A DNA stretch of 64,000 nucleotides from Sorex araneus (GCF_027595985.1 NC_073303.1:367632386-367696385); one strand, 5' to 3'. Positions 9,991 through 22,138 are shown, counted from the stretch's first letter. Notes: generated from the letters alone by a model not told the origin. Numbers and translations: made by a program.

Positions 9991-12900
9991 AGACTTGGAT
10001 TCTTGATGTTACTAGGTGAGGTGGGAATTTCTTTCTCTCTGAATTGCAGTATTTCTCAGTTACTGATATGAGTAAAGTGAATAGTGGACAAAAATAAACC
10101 TGCTGATGGTTGTTTATTTTGTTATAATATCTACTCACCTATGTATGTAATGGAATAACTTAGCCCTGCACTAGAATCTTGGTGTGGAAGCTCCTCATTT
10201 GCATCTCTATTGTACATTCTCTCGCCAAACAATAATTTTCTTCTCTTGTATGGTAGGTGACAACCTATTTTACATTCTCTATTAATAATGAAAAAATTAA
10301 TTAATCCAATTAATTCACACATTAACTAGTATTATGTGTAAAAAAAAGTCACCACCCACCCCCCATAAAAATTGTGCAATCATATAGTTTGCTTTGACTA
10401 TGATTTTATCTGATGTCAACAGCCATAATAATAAAATGGTAAATATGAATTATTATATTCTCCTACACATTTTACAAGTTCAAAAACATTCCACAAATAT
10501 TTTAACTATAAAACCTTGCTGAATTACGGAGCAAACATTGTGTTAGAAAATAAAATGTGTCCCTTCCCTTCAGGACATCATAATATTGCTATTATGTTAC
10601 AGAGGAAATATGGAAAAAGGGGCCAAGTAACCAGCACCTTCAGTTGGTCTCTTACTTGCAAATGCTTTCTAATCAATTGTTACTAATCATTTGTATACAT
10701 ATAACATATAAGAGCTGATTTGATTCCTTCCATTAATCCTCATTTATGTAAGAAGTTGTCAGAGCACATATCAGTGTGGTTGGTTCTGCCTGAATGTGAC
10801 TAACTGTCCTTGGAGTCCTTTGGTCATCAGCATCTGGGTGTAGCATGTGGAGTGCGGTGGCCTCCTTTCTTGGATGCAGAAGTTATAATAGTTTGGTACA
10901 TAAACTTGAAAACAGAGAGTCGTGACACTGAAGATTGCCCATGGCTGGCGTGCCGATATCACTGTTCACAGGAATCCTGAAGTTAGCCTGCTCCACTACA
11001 CTCTGACCTCAAGACCCATGCCTTTCCCCAATATGGTACATAAACTCTCTGAAGGACGGAGTAGAATGTAGTAAGCAGATGAATTAACATACACTTAAAG
11101 GAAATAAGGTTCAGATATTATTTGATGTGGAAAATTTGATGAAGAGGAAGATTTCTACTTAGAAACAAAGATAAAAGGGAACACCTATCGTGGTAGGTTT
11201 GGGGGATATATATTTCATCTATAAATAATGCCCAATAGGATTGTGTCAGATCTGCAAAGTAGAGTCACAAGCATTGCTCTCCAGCAAAGAGGTGCCACAA
11301 TTGCCCGGGCCAATCTATGATTCATCTTCTTGAAAATAGAAACTGATAGAATTAGAACAAATTTACTTCCAACATAACTTTTCTTTACTATTATTACTGT
11401 GCATAAGAAAAAGATAACAGTCTACCATTTAGAAAAAATGTCTTTTAATTCTTATTTGCATGAAATCTTAACATGCATCTTTAATTGCTCAACTTCCTCA
11501 CTGAGATAACCCACTTTTATTTCTTTGTAAATATCTGCATAGTTTTGAAAACTCTATTCCTTTATTATCACTAATTATAGACTTATTACAATCTAGTCTT
11601 CCATGATAATAAAGGAAATTATACAAGGACCACTCTTAAATTTCATATTGGTGAACAATAAATTTTCTATCCATCATGATTTTTCCCCAATGCACTATGC
11701 AATTTGTGGCTCCATTCATTTCTATGAATTGCTTTGCTATCAGTGGCATATTAAAATTTACCAGAAAGAATTGTACAGACTTTGGTTAAAGAGAAAGAAT
11801 AGTGTTCTACATATTTAATAAGTACTAATGAAAATGCATTGAAATCATAATTATTAATTATCTTATGGAGGTTATTCAAGGGCAGAGAGAAGTAACATGG
11901 TCAGTCAAAGGGTAAGGCATTATTTCTCTTTGCACATGAAGATTAACATGAGTTTTGAATAAATATAAAATCTAACAGGCAAGTTATGTTATACAGAAAT
12001 TTCACATACTTTTTATCTAGTAGGAAGTGACCTTATGGAGTAATTGTTGGAAGAGCTGTCTCCAACTCCCCTCAAAATAAAATCAGAACTTTGATCCTTC
12101 TGGATAGTACAATTTTCATCAGTTGAAAATCCTTTTTGGATGAAATGGAAATAGATATTTAATAAAGAAAATGACCATCCGGAATATTCTCCATCTTGGG
12201 GAATTGCCCACATTTCAACTTGAGATACAATTTTTTGGCTTTCTTAACTCTTCAAAAGCCTGTCTCTATCTCTACATCCCTCACATTTCTCGAAATAAAG
12301 CTTTTGAACTTAAAAACAGGAAAGAAATATTCTGAGTTCTAGAACATTCTTCAACATGTGTACAAGCAGCACACCAGGCCATCCTTCAATCTGTTCTTAT
12401 AATCCTATTTTCATGTCCTCATGTCTTGTCTTTGCTTCTTGTTTTCTTCTTGGTCCCTACACCATTATGAGCACTTCCTGAGAATATGATTTGTTTTTTT
12501 TAACATGTTGTATTTTTGTTGTTTTTAAAATAAATCTGGAATGCTCATGTTCACAGACCCCAGAGAAGATATTGAAGACTGGATGGAATTTTGGGCTGAC
12601 TGACATTATTTTTTTCCTGTGGATGCAGCTTTCATATTTTCACCTGATGGCATTCCACATGGTAACTGACTTCTGCCTTCAAGCCAGCATCTGTTCTCCT
12701 GGGATTGTGTTTCTAGTCATGGGCCAAGGTTGCTTTGAGTTCATCCTCTGGGCGTACCACCTACAACAGCACATATGATGTCGTTCCTTTCCTCTGCTTT
12801 GTGCTTTTTGCTGTGCTTTTTGCTCTGGGGTAGAATTGTTTGCCTTTGGGGTTTTTAATCTGATATATAACATCTTTCATTACTACTAGAGATACCTATT

Positions 12901-13805
12901 TCAAAGGATTAGTTTTAAAAAGCGTTCTGGGGTAAAGAGAAATATGCCTGTACTTCACAGTTTTCCTCTTCTTGCCTCAATTTGTTTATATCCATGGTGT
13001 TAGATAAAATATTGCATGAAAGAACACAATTATCTCAATCATTCACATGGATTAACATGAAAGTGTAACCTAGCAATCAATAAGCAAGCCTCATAGAATA
13101 TTTTTCCAGTTCTTTCAAGGCCACACTTATTTTAGAAGTCCACAAAAAATTGAATGTCTGCCCCAAGGCAAGTACAGAAGGAAAGTGTTATTTTATGTGT
13201 AGAAAGGCAGGCAAGAGTTTGCCTCCTTACCAGACCACAATGGTACTGGTGGTGTTTGTGATCTGCCTGTGTAGACACTTTAGTGAATAGGACTTGTTTT
13301 AACTGGCCAGGGTGTGAAAAGTTGTGTCTCCATTTGGGGAAGTTCCCTATATGTCCTGATGTGAAAAAGAAAGTACTTCCAGCTCTCAAAGACGGAAGTG
13401 TTGAGCATGGGAAACAGGAGACAAGTTTAGGATCTTGATTCAGAGACCCAGAAGTGTTTTTCCAAATATTGAATCTCTAAGTGCTCACAAAAATTATAAA
13501 TGTCGTATATCATTAAGGAACAAGTCATATAATCATTGGGAAATGTAAAACAATATTTGTGATTTGAGTTGTTTTACTAAATATTTTGCTTCAAGGTCTC
13601 TCTTGAGGCTCTAACCAGGGCAGGTGTCTCTGCTACCTATATCTCAGCTCAAATTAGAAGGTTCACTCTCCAGGGTACCTCCATGGAGGTGAGCATTGTT
13701 GGATTCTTAATGAACAGTTGGATGTGGACTTGGGTAACTTACTGTCTATTTGCTGGAGGTCACTCTCACTTTCTAGGCCTTTGGAAGGAGCCAACAACTT
13801 GAAAA
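9991..13805. other. Long unique stretch, no gene seen
   Basis: No exon with paired splice sites or RNA gene was found. Positions 10480-10610 faintly resemble an ancient LINE 3' end (a CATTGTGTTAGAAAATAAA phrase), too weak to call. A small duplicated GTGCTTTTTGCT phrase lies near 12800. The remaining open frames are short and AT-rich. Confidence 0.4.
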
Positions 13806-14038
13806 AGAGAGAGAGAGAATGAGAGAGGAAGGAAGGAAGGAAGGGAGGAAGGAAGGAAGGAAGGAAGGAAGGAAGGAAGGAAGGAAGGAAGGAAGGAAGG
13901 AAGGAAGGAGTGAGGGAGGAAGGAAGGAAAGAAGGAAGGAAGGAAGGAAGGAAGGAAGGAAGGAAGGAAGGAAGGAAGGAAGGAAGGAAGGAAGGAAGGA
14001 AGGAAGGGGGAAGAAAAAGAAAGACAGGAAAAAGAAAT
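13806..14038. repeat. (GGAA)n microsatellite tract
   Basis: About 230 bp of nearly uninterrupted GGAA units are flanked by GA-rich edges, with a few point changes (GGGA, GTGA, AAGA). Open frames on both strands here encode only lysine-glutamate-glycine-arginine or serine-phenylalanine-leucine-proline repeats. They are artefacts of the microsatellite. The purine-strand bias makes triplex or ETS-factor binding possible. Confidence 0.97.
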
Positions 14039-14209
14039 AATAGTATGTAAGCATGGCAAAAGTTGCATTTTTAAATCTCTTACAGAAGTAATTTGTTTTA
14101 CCATATTTTACCAACCATATTTTTAAAACCATCACTTTTCCCATATTAGACCTATTAGAATCAAGTTGCTCCATTCTGCTCTTGCTAAGGGAGTAGTTAA
14201 TCCATAAGA

Positions 14210-14520
14210 ACAAAAGAACAAGAGGTGAAGATCATTGGCAACCTATCAGAAACCCCCTCCACAGATGGCGTGGAGCCGTCCTTCCAGTGAGCCTGCCAGC
14301 AAAGGCAGGAGCTACATCCAACTTCAAGATTCCAAAAGTACAGAGGCTCTCGCAGCAGTGATAATGGCAATTTTGTCCTCAGAAACCATTTCTGAGATAT
14401 GATTTCAGCTATTATTCTTGGCCGAGAGTAGCTTTCTGGCTTGATCCTTTGGCCTTCGCAAAACTTTTGTGAGCTCCCGTGTCTTGGAATAAATGCCTTT
14501 CATCTACATAAAATTGCTTG
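14210..14520 (+). mobile_element. Possible LTR 3' part (weak)
   Basis: GC-richer text ends in GTGAGCTCCCGTGTCTTGGAATAAATGC-type order: a short GC stretch, an AATAAA signal, then T-rich sequence. This is typical of an LTR polyadenylation region. Neither TG/CA termini nor target duplications could be fixed, so the class is unassigned and unique sequence is equally possible. Confidence 0.22.
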
Positions 14521-15930
14521 TTTGTTTCTTTTGCTTGTAACTAATGAACAGTGAAGTAAGGAACCCAGGCTGAGGAGAGAGATTTATTCTCATCCTCTTC
14601 TGTACATTGGGTCCATACCTGGCAGGGAGTGAGAACATGGCAGATGTGTACTGGGTGACTGCATAAGTTAAAAACTATCAAGCACAAAGGCTGAAAATAA
14701 CACCAGGGGTACAAGTAAAGGGTGTGATTCAGAAATGTGATTCAGGAATTTTTCCGGGAAACTTATTCAGAATGAATAGTATGAGAAGGAGCCTATGGAA
14801 ACAGAGGTTCCTTCACATGATACAGGATGCTCGTCAGGCCTGTTTGAAGCACTGTGTCAAGGGGACAGTTTGGACAAAACACATGATGCTAGTAGAGGAA
14901 GCCAAATTCAACAGAATGGAAAATACTTGGGTAGGTCATAAAAAAAAAAACAATAAAAGGTACCTTGATGAGAAGAGTTGTGGTAGGCAGATAGTGGAAA
15001 TGGTGCCCAAGGACAAGTGCTCTCAGGGATGATAAATGCCTCTTGTAAATTCTGAAATTTTGATCCTTGAACAAAAAGTGCCACATTTATTCTTAACAAT
15101 GAGTCAATGTTTAGACTTTTTCTTCATTTAGATTTTCCCAAGCAGATACCGAGAAATGAAAGTTGTTTATTTTGGAGGGAATCCTTAGAAAATCTTCAGA
15201 AGGAATGAAAATGGTAGGAAAGGGAAAGATTTGGCAAAGATGTTCTATCAAGGTACTAAATACGGAAGCTTTTCCCACAAGGGGATTCTGAAGCTTGTCA
15301 TTTGTCATCCTTATTCCGTCTGAGGGTGATTGAGCTGGACTATGTATACACTGAACCCTACTGGTAATTGCTTGAAACTATCCCAAATGACACAAAGGAG
15401 GCTCTAGTATCCAGAGAGAGCAACGGAAGCCATGACATGCAACCACTTTGCCCTCCTTACATGTGCACTCCAAGAGATGACCATCTTGCAGCCACCGGGA
15501 GCGTGACATGCTCTTATATTAATTATGGAGATGAAAAAGTTTATGGCTCAAAAATGTTATCTGTTAAAGGTTTGTTTTCCAGATCTAAAGTCTTAGTGGA
15601 AATAAGGGGCACATCTGCTGTAACAAGGTGGGTCCCACAAACGGAATAAGAAATGCATTGCCACGTCATATGAAAGCACAATGCTATAAGTGAATAATAG
15701 TCGAGACCAAAACTGTTCTTGATTGCACTAGGTATGTATTTTTGTCTCTTTTTAAGATCTGATTCTTGGACACAAGGATTAAATATGATTTTATCAATAT
15801 CTGAATTCCTGTGGTCCTAATAAGCCACAGTTTTTCTCCCTCCATATATTTTTCTACTTTTAGATCAAGGGAAAAAGGGAAACTGGATGTATAAAACATT
15901 CATTATGCAGGAGAGATGGTAAAAATTGAA
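14521..15930. other. Unique sequence, no gene seen
   Basis: Two plus-strand frames of about 100 codons (14724-15032 and 15368-15649) lack family resemblance, splice context or codon bias. I treat them as chance. Confidence 0.45.
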
Positions 15931-15934
15931 CGTA

Positions 15935-16285
15935 TATTTGAAGGTACAGTGGGTTGATGGCAAACCTCCAAAAACCCATGTGACTATCTTTAGAGAGAAG
16001 GATTTAAAATGCTAATTGATATAAAACAAGGTTCTACAGCTGGACCCTCAATCAATCTAACAAGTGGCCTTGGAAAAAGAGAATGTCAGAATACAGCCTA
16101 GACAGATGGGGGGGGGGACCATATGAAGACTCAGGGAGACGGTGCCTGTCTAGATGCAAGTTAAAGAGAGAGGCCATAGAAGTAATCAAACACAACACCT
16201 TGATCTTGAACTTCTAATCTCTAAAACATGAGAAAATAGCTTTCTATTTTTTCAGCCACTCAATCCATGGTGTTTTATTTTGGAA
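15935..16285 (+). mobile_element. MaLR-type LTR relic
   Basis: It follows the familiar mammalian apparent LTR retrotransposon (MaLR) order: an early AATTGAACG region, GTGGCCTTGGAAAAAGAGA, then CACCTTGATCTTGAACTTCT. It ends with CAGCCACTCAATCCATGGTG, the decayed form of the usual polyadenylation-proximal part. The termini are approximate. Confidence 0.6.
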
Positions 16286-16629
16286 ACTTACATGACTCAT
16301 CAGAGTGGATAAGACGAAACTTCCTTTCTTCCTCATTACATTCCTTCTCATCTACTGTCTGTTGGGGAAGAAGGCAGCTGCAAGGTGACTGAGGAGCCTC
16401 TGAAGGAATAAGAAGGAAACAGAGTGTGAAGAGACTCTAGTAGGTGGTGAGTATTACCTATGCATTGGCGACTTGCATTGGCTTCAGCCACGTGGGATAG
16501 AGATGGGGATATACATGCATTCCTTGAGTGTTTATGTAACTTTCTGGCTAATGCTTTCATTTTAAAAGAAAAAAGCATTTAGAAACACTTACATAGCATT
16601 TACATTGAGCACATTCTTGTCTGAAGAAG

Positions 16630-16797
16630 AAGACAGAATGGTGTGGGGGTGAAGACTTGTTAAGATAGAGGAGGGTCCATTATGACAACATTAGTTGGAA
16701 ATGATAACTCTGAACAAGATCTGAGTGTTGAAAGTAGGTAAAGGGATATGCGTGATAACTTTTCAGCATCTATATTACGAACCATAATGTCTAAAAT

Positions 16798-16828
<31 letters not shown>

Positions 16829-17012
16829 GAGAGATGCCTGCCATAGAGGCAGATAGGAGTAGGGGATAAGAGGGAAAATGGGGGACATTGGTGCAGGGAA
16901 ATTACACTGGTGAAGGGATGGGTGTTGGAACATTGTATGAGTGAAACTCAATCATGAACAGCTTTGTAGTGCTCTATCTCATGGTGATTCAATAAAATAA
17001 AAAATTTAAATG
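16630..17012 (+). mobile_element. Lineage-specific L1 3' end with internal (GA)n
   Basis: The text is 3' UTR type: TCCATTATGACAACATTAG, GAGTGTTGAAAGTAGG, an internal GA run, GCCTGCCATAGAGGCAG, GGTGAAGGGATGGGTGTTGG, and an A-rich end with AATAAAATAAAAAA. The same order occurs in reverse at 47.34-47.63 kb, which defines the family. It is 5'-truncated, as is usual for L1. Confidence 0.85.
16798..16834. repeat. (GA)n microsatellite inside L1 3' UTR
   Basis: The GA run lies at the same internal position as the (TC)n run of the antisense copy at 47.52 kb. It is therefore an inherited part of the L1 3' UTR and not an independent microsatellite. Confidence 0.9.
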
Positions 17013-18339
17013 AATAAAAGCAGAAAATAATCAGTGGGTAGAAAGAAGGTAGTGACCTCCAGAAAATACAGATGTTGAAATCTATGCGTGTAAGTTTCTT
17101 TGTCATTTTTCCAATCTCTAGAATTTCGGAGAAATATCACATCTGAGGATAAGAATCTAGGAATAAACAGTGAAATTTGGTTGGTAACTTCCACTGCAAT
17201 GTAAGCTTTCTACGCTGAAACCTCACTTACGCAATGTAAGAGTTAAGAAAAACCAATTTCCTTGGATATCTGTGATGTTTTTCGAAACCTGATACCACTA
17301 AAGTGTAGATATTTGGGAAATTATCGTGCAGAACAAAAATACTAGAGCACTTTTGTTTTCAGAAGGGACAATCTGGTCCATAATGGGAAGATATTACTAC
17401 TGAAGAATAGTGGTAAATTTTCTGTCTGCTATATACTTTTAAGATTAAGTATATCAGAATGCTGTGTTGAAAAAAACAAGGTCACAACATGATATTTTTT
17501 CAGTCTGGATAAAAATGCATCCTTATTTCAGTCACTATATGACATTTTCATACTTCAATATGTAATAACAATTTTTTGCCGCACAAGGTACAAACTACAG
17601 ATGAGAATGACATTTTCCATATTTTTCTGGGTGAGACAAGTTAATTTCTTCCAGCATTATTGGGTATATTAACAAAAGCAAAATGCCATTTTAGAAAGAA
17701 CCAAATAATTTTGGTTAAGGAAAACCATGTGTAAAGGGAAAATACAAATATATATTTAATTTGGATAACTGCTTTGCCTCATTATTTTTTTCTTTGAGAC
17801 TTTTTTCACATGACAGCTCTTTCATTATATTCTCTCCAGAAACAGACACATTTTATAAGAATAAAATCAGAGTATAGATAATTTATTATCCAGTAAAATT
17901 TTCATCTTCTGTGAGTATCCAAAATATGAGATCATAGATATGAGTCCAAATACAAATTATAGAGATTAATTTTATTAAAATTCAGCAACAAGCAAAATTT
18001 TCCCCATATAATAAATCTTCCAGCTAGATCAGAGACCTTGAATTTAAACCAGTTATTGTTTTTTTTTTTGCTCTCTTCAAATTTTTTGTAAAAACTATAG
18101 TTAAGAGAAGTGTTCATAGAAAGTTCCATTTCTTCCTTTCAGAAACATAATCAAATTTTCTTCATATTCTCATACCTTAAGGATCGTGCAATACATCCAG
18201 AGAAACTCTCAGAATGATTTGTTTATAGATCTATAAATGCCTTGACAAATATATTAACTAAATCCTACATTTAAAGAAAGATGAAGTTAAGTTTTTTCAT
18301 GCATTGTCTCTGTTATGAATTTGAAGATGATGATTAAAT
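17013..18339. other. Unique AT-rich sequence, no gene seen
   Basis: No repeat family, exon or RNA gene is recognisable. Confidence 0.45.
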
Positions 18340-18760
18340 TCTTGGCTGGCTGGATCTCTCTAAAATCACCAGAAGTTCTAGTCTCCTTCATAACACACAA
18401 AAGAAATTCTGTCACCGCAGGAGCTGGCTGGGCCAGCTGCCTCCTTGCACACAGACCTTTGTTCTTTCCTCCGTGTACAAGTGCCTTCTAGGTTCATTAT
18501 ACCTGAATGCGGAAGCCAGCAGAACACGCGGGGGGACACAACAGCCTTCTCGAAGAGACTGTCCTGAGGTCTGGTCCTTTTGGGGTTTTAGTGTGCTGAC
18601 CCGAGGAGGAGCTTATTCTCAAATCAGTTAAGAAACAAGCCTCCCTGGCTGGGAGGAATGGGCTCTTCTGACTTTCTCTCCTGGGCTCTAACTTACTGTT
18701 TCCGGTTACTTAGACATTTGCATATTTAACTTTTCTGGAACTCTGTTTTTCTTCCTCAAT
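18340..18760. promoter_or_regulatory. Candidate conserved non-coding element (weak)
   Basis: A GC-richer, non-repetitive block within AT-rich surroundings. It contains the near-palindrome GAGCTGGCTGGGCCAGCTG at about 18420-18440 and scattered CpGs. No open frame or splice pair supports an exon. Conservation is inferred from composition only. Confidence 0.22.
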
Positions 18761-19173
18761 GCTTGATGGCCTTTGCCCAATGTGTCTCTTTGAGACATAA
18801 TTGAAGGAATTTCAAAGTCATCAAGCTGATACCCTTATGGCACACACCTTTGGAAACAAGTTGTCTGCATTTATTGTAGATTCTTTCATTGTTTGCTAAT
18901 ACAGGGAAGCTCTTCTGATTATCGTAGTTGTTCCTGTTGCCCATATTGTCTGGCAAGCTACCTCCAATTGTTTCAGACTTCTGAAATTTTCCTCATCAGC
19001 CTTCCCAACACTATCGCTGTCACCATGATTCAGGTGTGTTACAATGAGGAGGTGAGGAGCGCTAAGGGTGCCATAGTGTGGAGAGCATTCAATATGCTCT
19101 TGAAGTCTTTAGCTAAATAGTCTTTTTGCATTGTTACTTTGGGCTTGCTTGGTACTAGAAAACTTGTATACAA

Positions 19174-19206
19174 ATTGTGTCTAACTCTTCCTGAGTTAGA
19201 CACAAT
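19174..19206. repeat. Perfect 14-bp stem, 5-nt loop hairpin
   Basis: ATTGTGTCTAACTC (19174-19187) and its exact reverse complement (19193-19206) flank a TTCCT loop. No poly(T) follows immediately, and the stem is too short for a canonical microRNA precursor unless imperfect flanks extend it. Its function is unknown. Confidence 0.9.
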
Positions 19207-19344
19207 CTTACCCAGATAAAGACTAGGAGAAGTATCATATTTTATTTATATTCTTATGTAATTTCTCCTTTATTGTGAGCTCCAAGTCTAATAACATAAA
19301 ATAACAAAAATTTAAATATCTTACGTAAGGCTTAAAGGGCAAGT

Positions 19345-20125
19345 ATCAAAAAATGTGGGCTCTAACCAATATAGAAAATAATGTGACAGTTCCTCAAAAA
19401 TTAACAATGAAATGATCATTTGACCAACAATTCACTTCTGGGCATATTTACAATGTCAATGAAATCATTAGCTTGAAGAGCTGAAGGAGTAACTGCACTC
19501 CCATATTTACTGTGGCATTATTTGTAATAGCCAAGAAAAAACTTAAGTATTATTCATTGCCAGATAAATGGGTAAAGAAAATGTGTTATATATATGTGTG
19601 TGTGTGTGTGTGTGTGCGTGTGTCTGTACACATATACATAATTCCATAAAACTGGAATACTACTCAATTCTAAAAGAAATTCAAGTATCATCATTTCCAA
19701 CAGCATATAAGCCAGAGGACATTATGCTAAGCAAAATAAGACAAACACAAAAGATAAATACTGTATAATCTTACTTCTACGCTGAATCTTGACCAAATGA
19801 AACACAAACAAACATAGCATATTTATTGTAGCCAGGGGCTGGGGAGGTATGTGGAATGGGAGATGTAGTTAAAAAATACAAACTTCAGTCAAAAGATGAA
19901 TAAATTCTGGAGGGTCTAATGTAAATTATGCCGACTATCCTTACTAGTGTTATTGTATAAATGGAATTTGCTAAGAGAATAGATCTTATGTATTATGGTC
20001 AGGGAGAAATAAAGGTAAATATTAAAGTAATGGATGATTATTATACTCACTTCACAATATATGTATATATGAAATAATCATATTGTAGACCTAACATCAT
20101 CTATACAATAAATTTGTCAACCATA
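19345..20125 (+). mobile_element. Old L1 (L1MA/L1MB-like) 3' end
   Basis: It reads in order the final ORF2 and 3' UTR of ancient mammalian L1: ATTTGTAATAGCCAAG, ACTGGAATACTACTCAA, GAGGACATTATGCTAAGCAA, GCCAGGGGCTGGGGAGG, GAATTTGCTAAGAGAATAGATC, and an end near CAATAAATTTGTCAACC. The frames are broken. A TG microsatellite has grown at the usual TATATACACA position. Confidence 0.9.
19594..19627. repeat. (TG)n microsatellite inside L1
   Basis: About 14 TG units with minor interruptions sit where L1 elements carry a TATATATACACA motif, so it is an expansion within the element. Confidence 0.9.
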
Positions 20126-20730
20126 TTTCACTAAATCTAGGAGAAGATAAAATAGTGTGGGGAGTACTTAAAAAATTATTCTGACTTTTGCTTATTTTAC
20201 TGTAAGGACATTGATCAACATCTTTGCTTATCAGCAAGAGGGCAGAAATGGAGGTGCCTGCCTTAGCAATGACTTTGGGGTGCTGGGTGCTTAGCAAAGA
20301 TTTGGATAAGAGGATAGATGTGGTAAAAGAGCATTTGCAGAATAAATGGACCTTGCAGAGCTTGTCAAGCTGTACTACCAGATTAACTGTGAGAATATTG
20401 AGGAAGTTCTTGTAGTAAAAAAAAAAAAGAGGACTGCAATGGTAAAGAATGCAGAGTTATGAAGACAGGGCTGTTTGGCTCTGGTCTGGTACACAACCCT
20501 TTCCTCAAGATTGCCTTTTTTGGTGGAGAGAAAGACTATTCTATAGTCAAATGTGGTTTGGACAATGTTGTGCTTGGTCAGTTACATACAGCACAATTTT
20601 TCACTCTCTTTAAGTTTTTGTTTTAGAACAAATTGAATTAAGAAAGGAATTTAACCCAACCAGACTTATTTTAAACTCTACCTATAAAATTATAGAGGCT
20701 GTTTCTGTATTTCTATGGAAATCTGGTCTA
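20126..20730. other. Unique sequence, no gene seen
   Basis: No recognisable feature apart from a poly(A) run near 20420. Confidence 0.45.
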
Positions 20731-20747
20731 GTTGCCAGAAGTTTTTA

Positions 20748-20983
20748 TTTTTTTGTGCAACACAGCAAAAGCTTTTATTTTTTTAATAAATTATTTATTT
20801 TTAATTAGTGAATCAATGTGAAGGTACAGTTACAGATTTTTACATTTTTGTGCTCATGTTTCCCCCATACAAAGTTCGAGAACCCATCCCTTCACCAGTG
20901 CCCATTTTCTACCACCAGTAAACCCAGCATCTCTCCCACCCTCCCCAGTCCCATCTCCTCCCACCCCACACTGCCACTATGGA
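20748..20983 (-). mobile_element. L1 3' end, antisense, with TSD
   Basis: The plus strand shows the T-rich tail complement, then CCCATCCCTTCACCAGTGCCC and CCACCAGTAAACCCAGC. This is the reverse of the lineage L1 3' UTR. A TSD of about 17 bp (GTTGCCAGAAGTTTTTA and GTTGCCAGAAGATTTTTA) lies at 20731-20747 and 20984-21000. It is a 5'-truncated insertion of about 236 bp. Confidence 0.9.
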
Positions 20984-21132
20984 GTTGCCAGAAGATTTTT
21001 ACACATACATTAGAACAACAGAAATATTAGTCTATATCAATTATTTATAGGAGCACCTGGGCTATTTTGTGAAGATAGAGCAAAATACCTTTGAAAATTC
21101 CAGGAATCACATACAATTAAAATAACAAGCAA

Positions 21133-21290
21133 AAGCTGGAGAGAGATCTGGGAGTCAAGCATTTGCCTGGTATATAACTGGCCCGGGTTTGATCCCTGAC
21201 GTGGCATATGGTCTCGTGAACACTGTAATCACCAGCCCTTGCACTCTGAAACACCCAGGTTGTAGGTGAACTAGAAGAGACACACAAACT
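21133..21290 (+). mobile_element. Diverged SOR SINE
   Basis: The head GCTGGAGAGAGATCTGG, CAAGCATTTGCCTGG and a B-box-like GGGTTTGATCCC keep the family order. The 3' half is partly deleted and substituted. Confidence 0.7.
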
Positions 21291-22029
21291 CATTCCAAAG
21301 ATTGTAAAAGAAAAATCTTAAAAGTGAACTTTTATGTCTAAGGTAGTTTTATCCATTAGTGAAATCCTGATTTCATACAAGACCACTTTACAGAAACTCT
21401 TTGGGGCCCTCATCATTCTGTTAGTTTTTCTTTACATAACCCCAGGTATTGGCGTCCATGTCAGGGATGTACCAGTCCTCACTGATCCCCCCCTAATAAT
21501 AAGAATACATGGTCCATGAAATGCCTAGTGTGCAAAAAAATACATTGTCACCTAGAAAATGTAAGAAACACTTTGTTCCTTAAAAATTAATCACTGATGT
21601 GAAATATCACAGTACTATTGAGACAATAAAAAGACTATCAAAAGTCCCAGAATCAATCAGGCAAAGATCACTGTATTATTAAGAAACATTGGACTGGGTA
21701 TAGATGAAAAGCCATATTTTGTCTAATCTACAGAGCTTTATACGATATCTGAAATATCTAAATTACTTTTATTAACATACGTAAGATGTATAATTTTGAG
21801 TTGCATATTGCATTAATTGCCTAACAAAGTAAGCGAGTCCCATGAGCACACGATGCAAATCAGTTTGTAAAAGGTCATTTTTATTAGCAATAGTGGTTAA
21901 ATCAAATATGAAATTTCTGGCATGATGTGGCAGGTATTCAAATTCGATGAATGGTAAGCCCCCAAAAAGTCTTCTTATAGGAGACAAAGCACAAAGTGAA
22001 TGAATCTGAGTTATTTGTGATTTACTTAC

Positions 22030-22138
22030 TGCAAACAGTTTCCAGGTACCCGAAGACACACTCAGCACATAAAGGGTGAAATCGTCTCCCTGAGTCATCT
22101 GGCCTTTGCAACGATGAAGTACTTTATCTACAGATGTC
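22030..22138 (-). CDS. Candidate internal coding exon, gene unknown
   Basis: On the minus strand an acceptor (TTACTTGTTCATGTTTAG|GAC) and a strong donor (GCA|GTAAGTAAA) bound 109 nt with one open frame. The first base completes a codon. The remaining 108 nt give 36 codons, starting TSVDKVLHRC and ending SSGTWKLFA exactly at the donor. The entry phase is 2 and the exit phase is 0. The peptide has a mixed alpha/beta character (DDFTLYVLSV), and I do not recognise the protein. A Ras-associating or ubiquitin-like strand pattern is a guess. The surrounding 129-codon open frame also spans the flanking intron, so frame length alone proves little. No partner exon was found in the window. It could be an isolated exon of a long minus-strand gene, a relic, or chance. 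Confidence 0.4.

Noticed and set aside
13745-13780. Minus-strand 36-nt micro-exon between AAG and GTAAGT
   Set aside because: It is very short, lies next to the microsatellite, and has no supporting frame or partner exons.
13766-14213. Open frames of 73-146 codons over the (GGAA)n tract
   Set aside because: They encode only low-complexity repeats of the microsatellite in several frames and both strands.
14724-15649. Two plus-strand frames of about 100 codons as a small gene
   Set aside because: No homology, splice sites, Kozak context or codon bias. They fit chance expectation for 64 kb.
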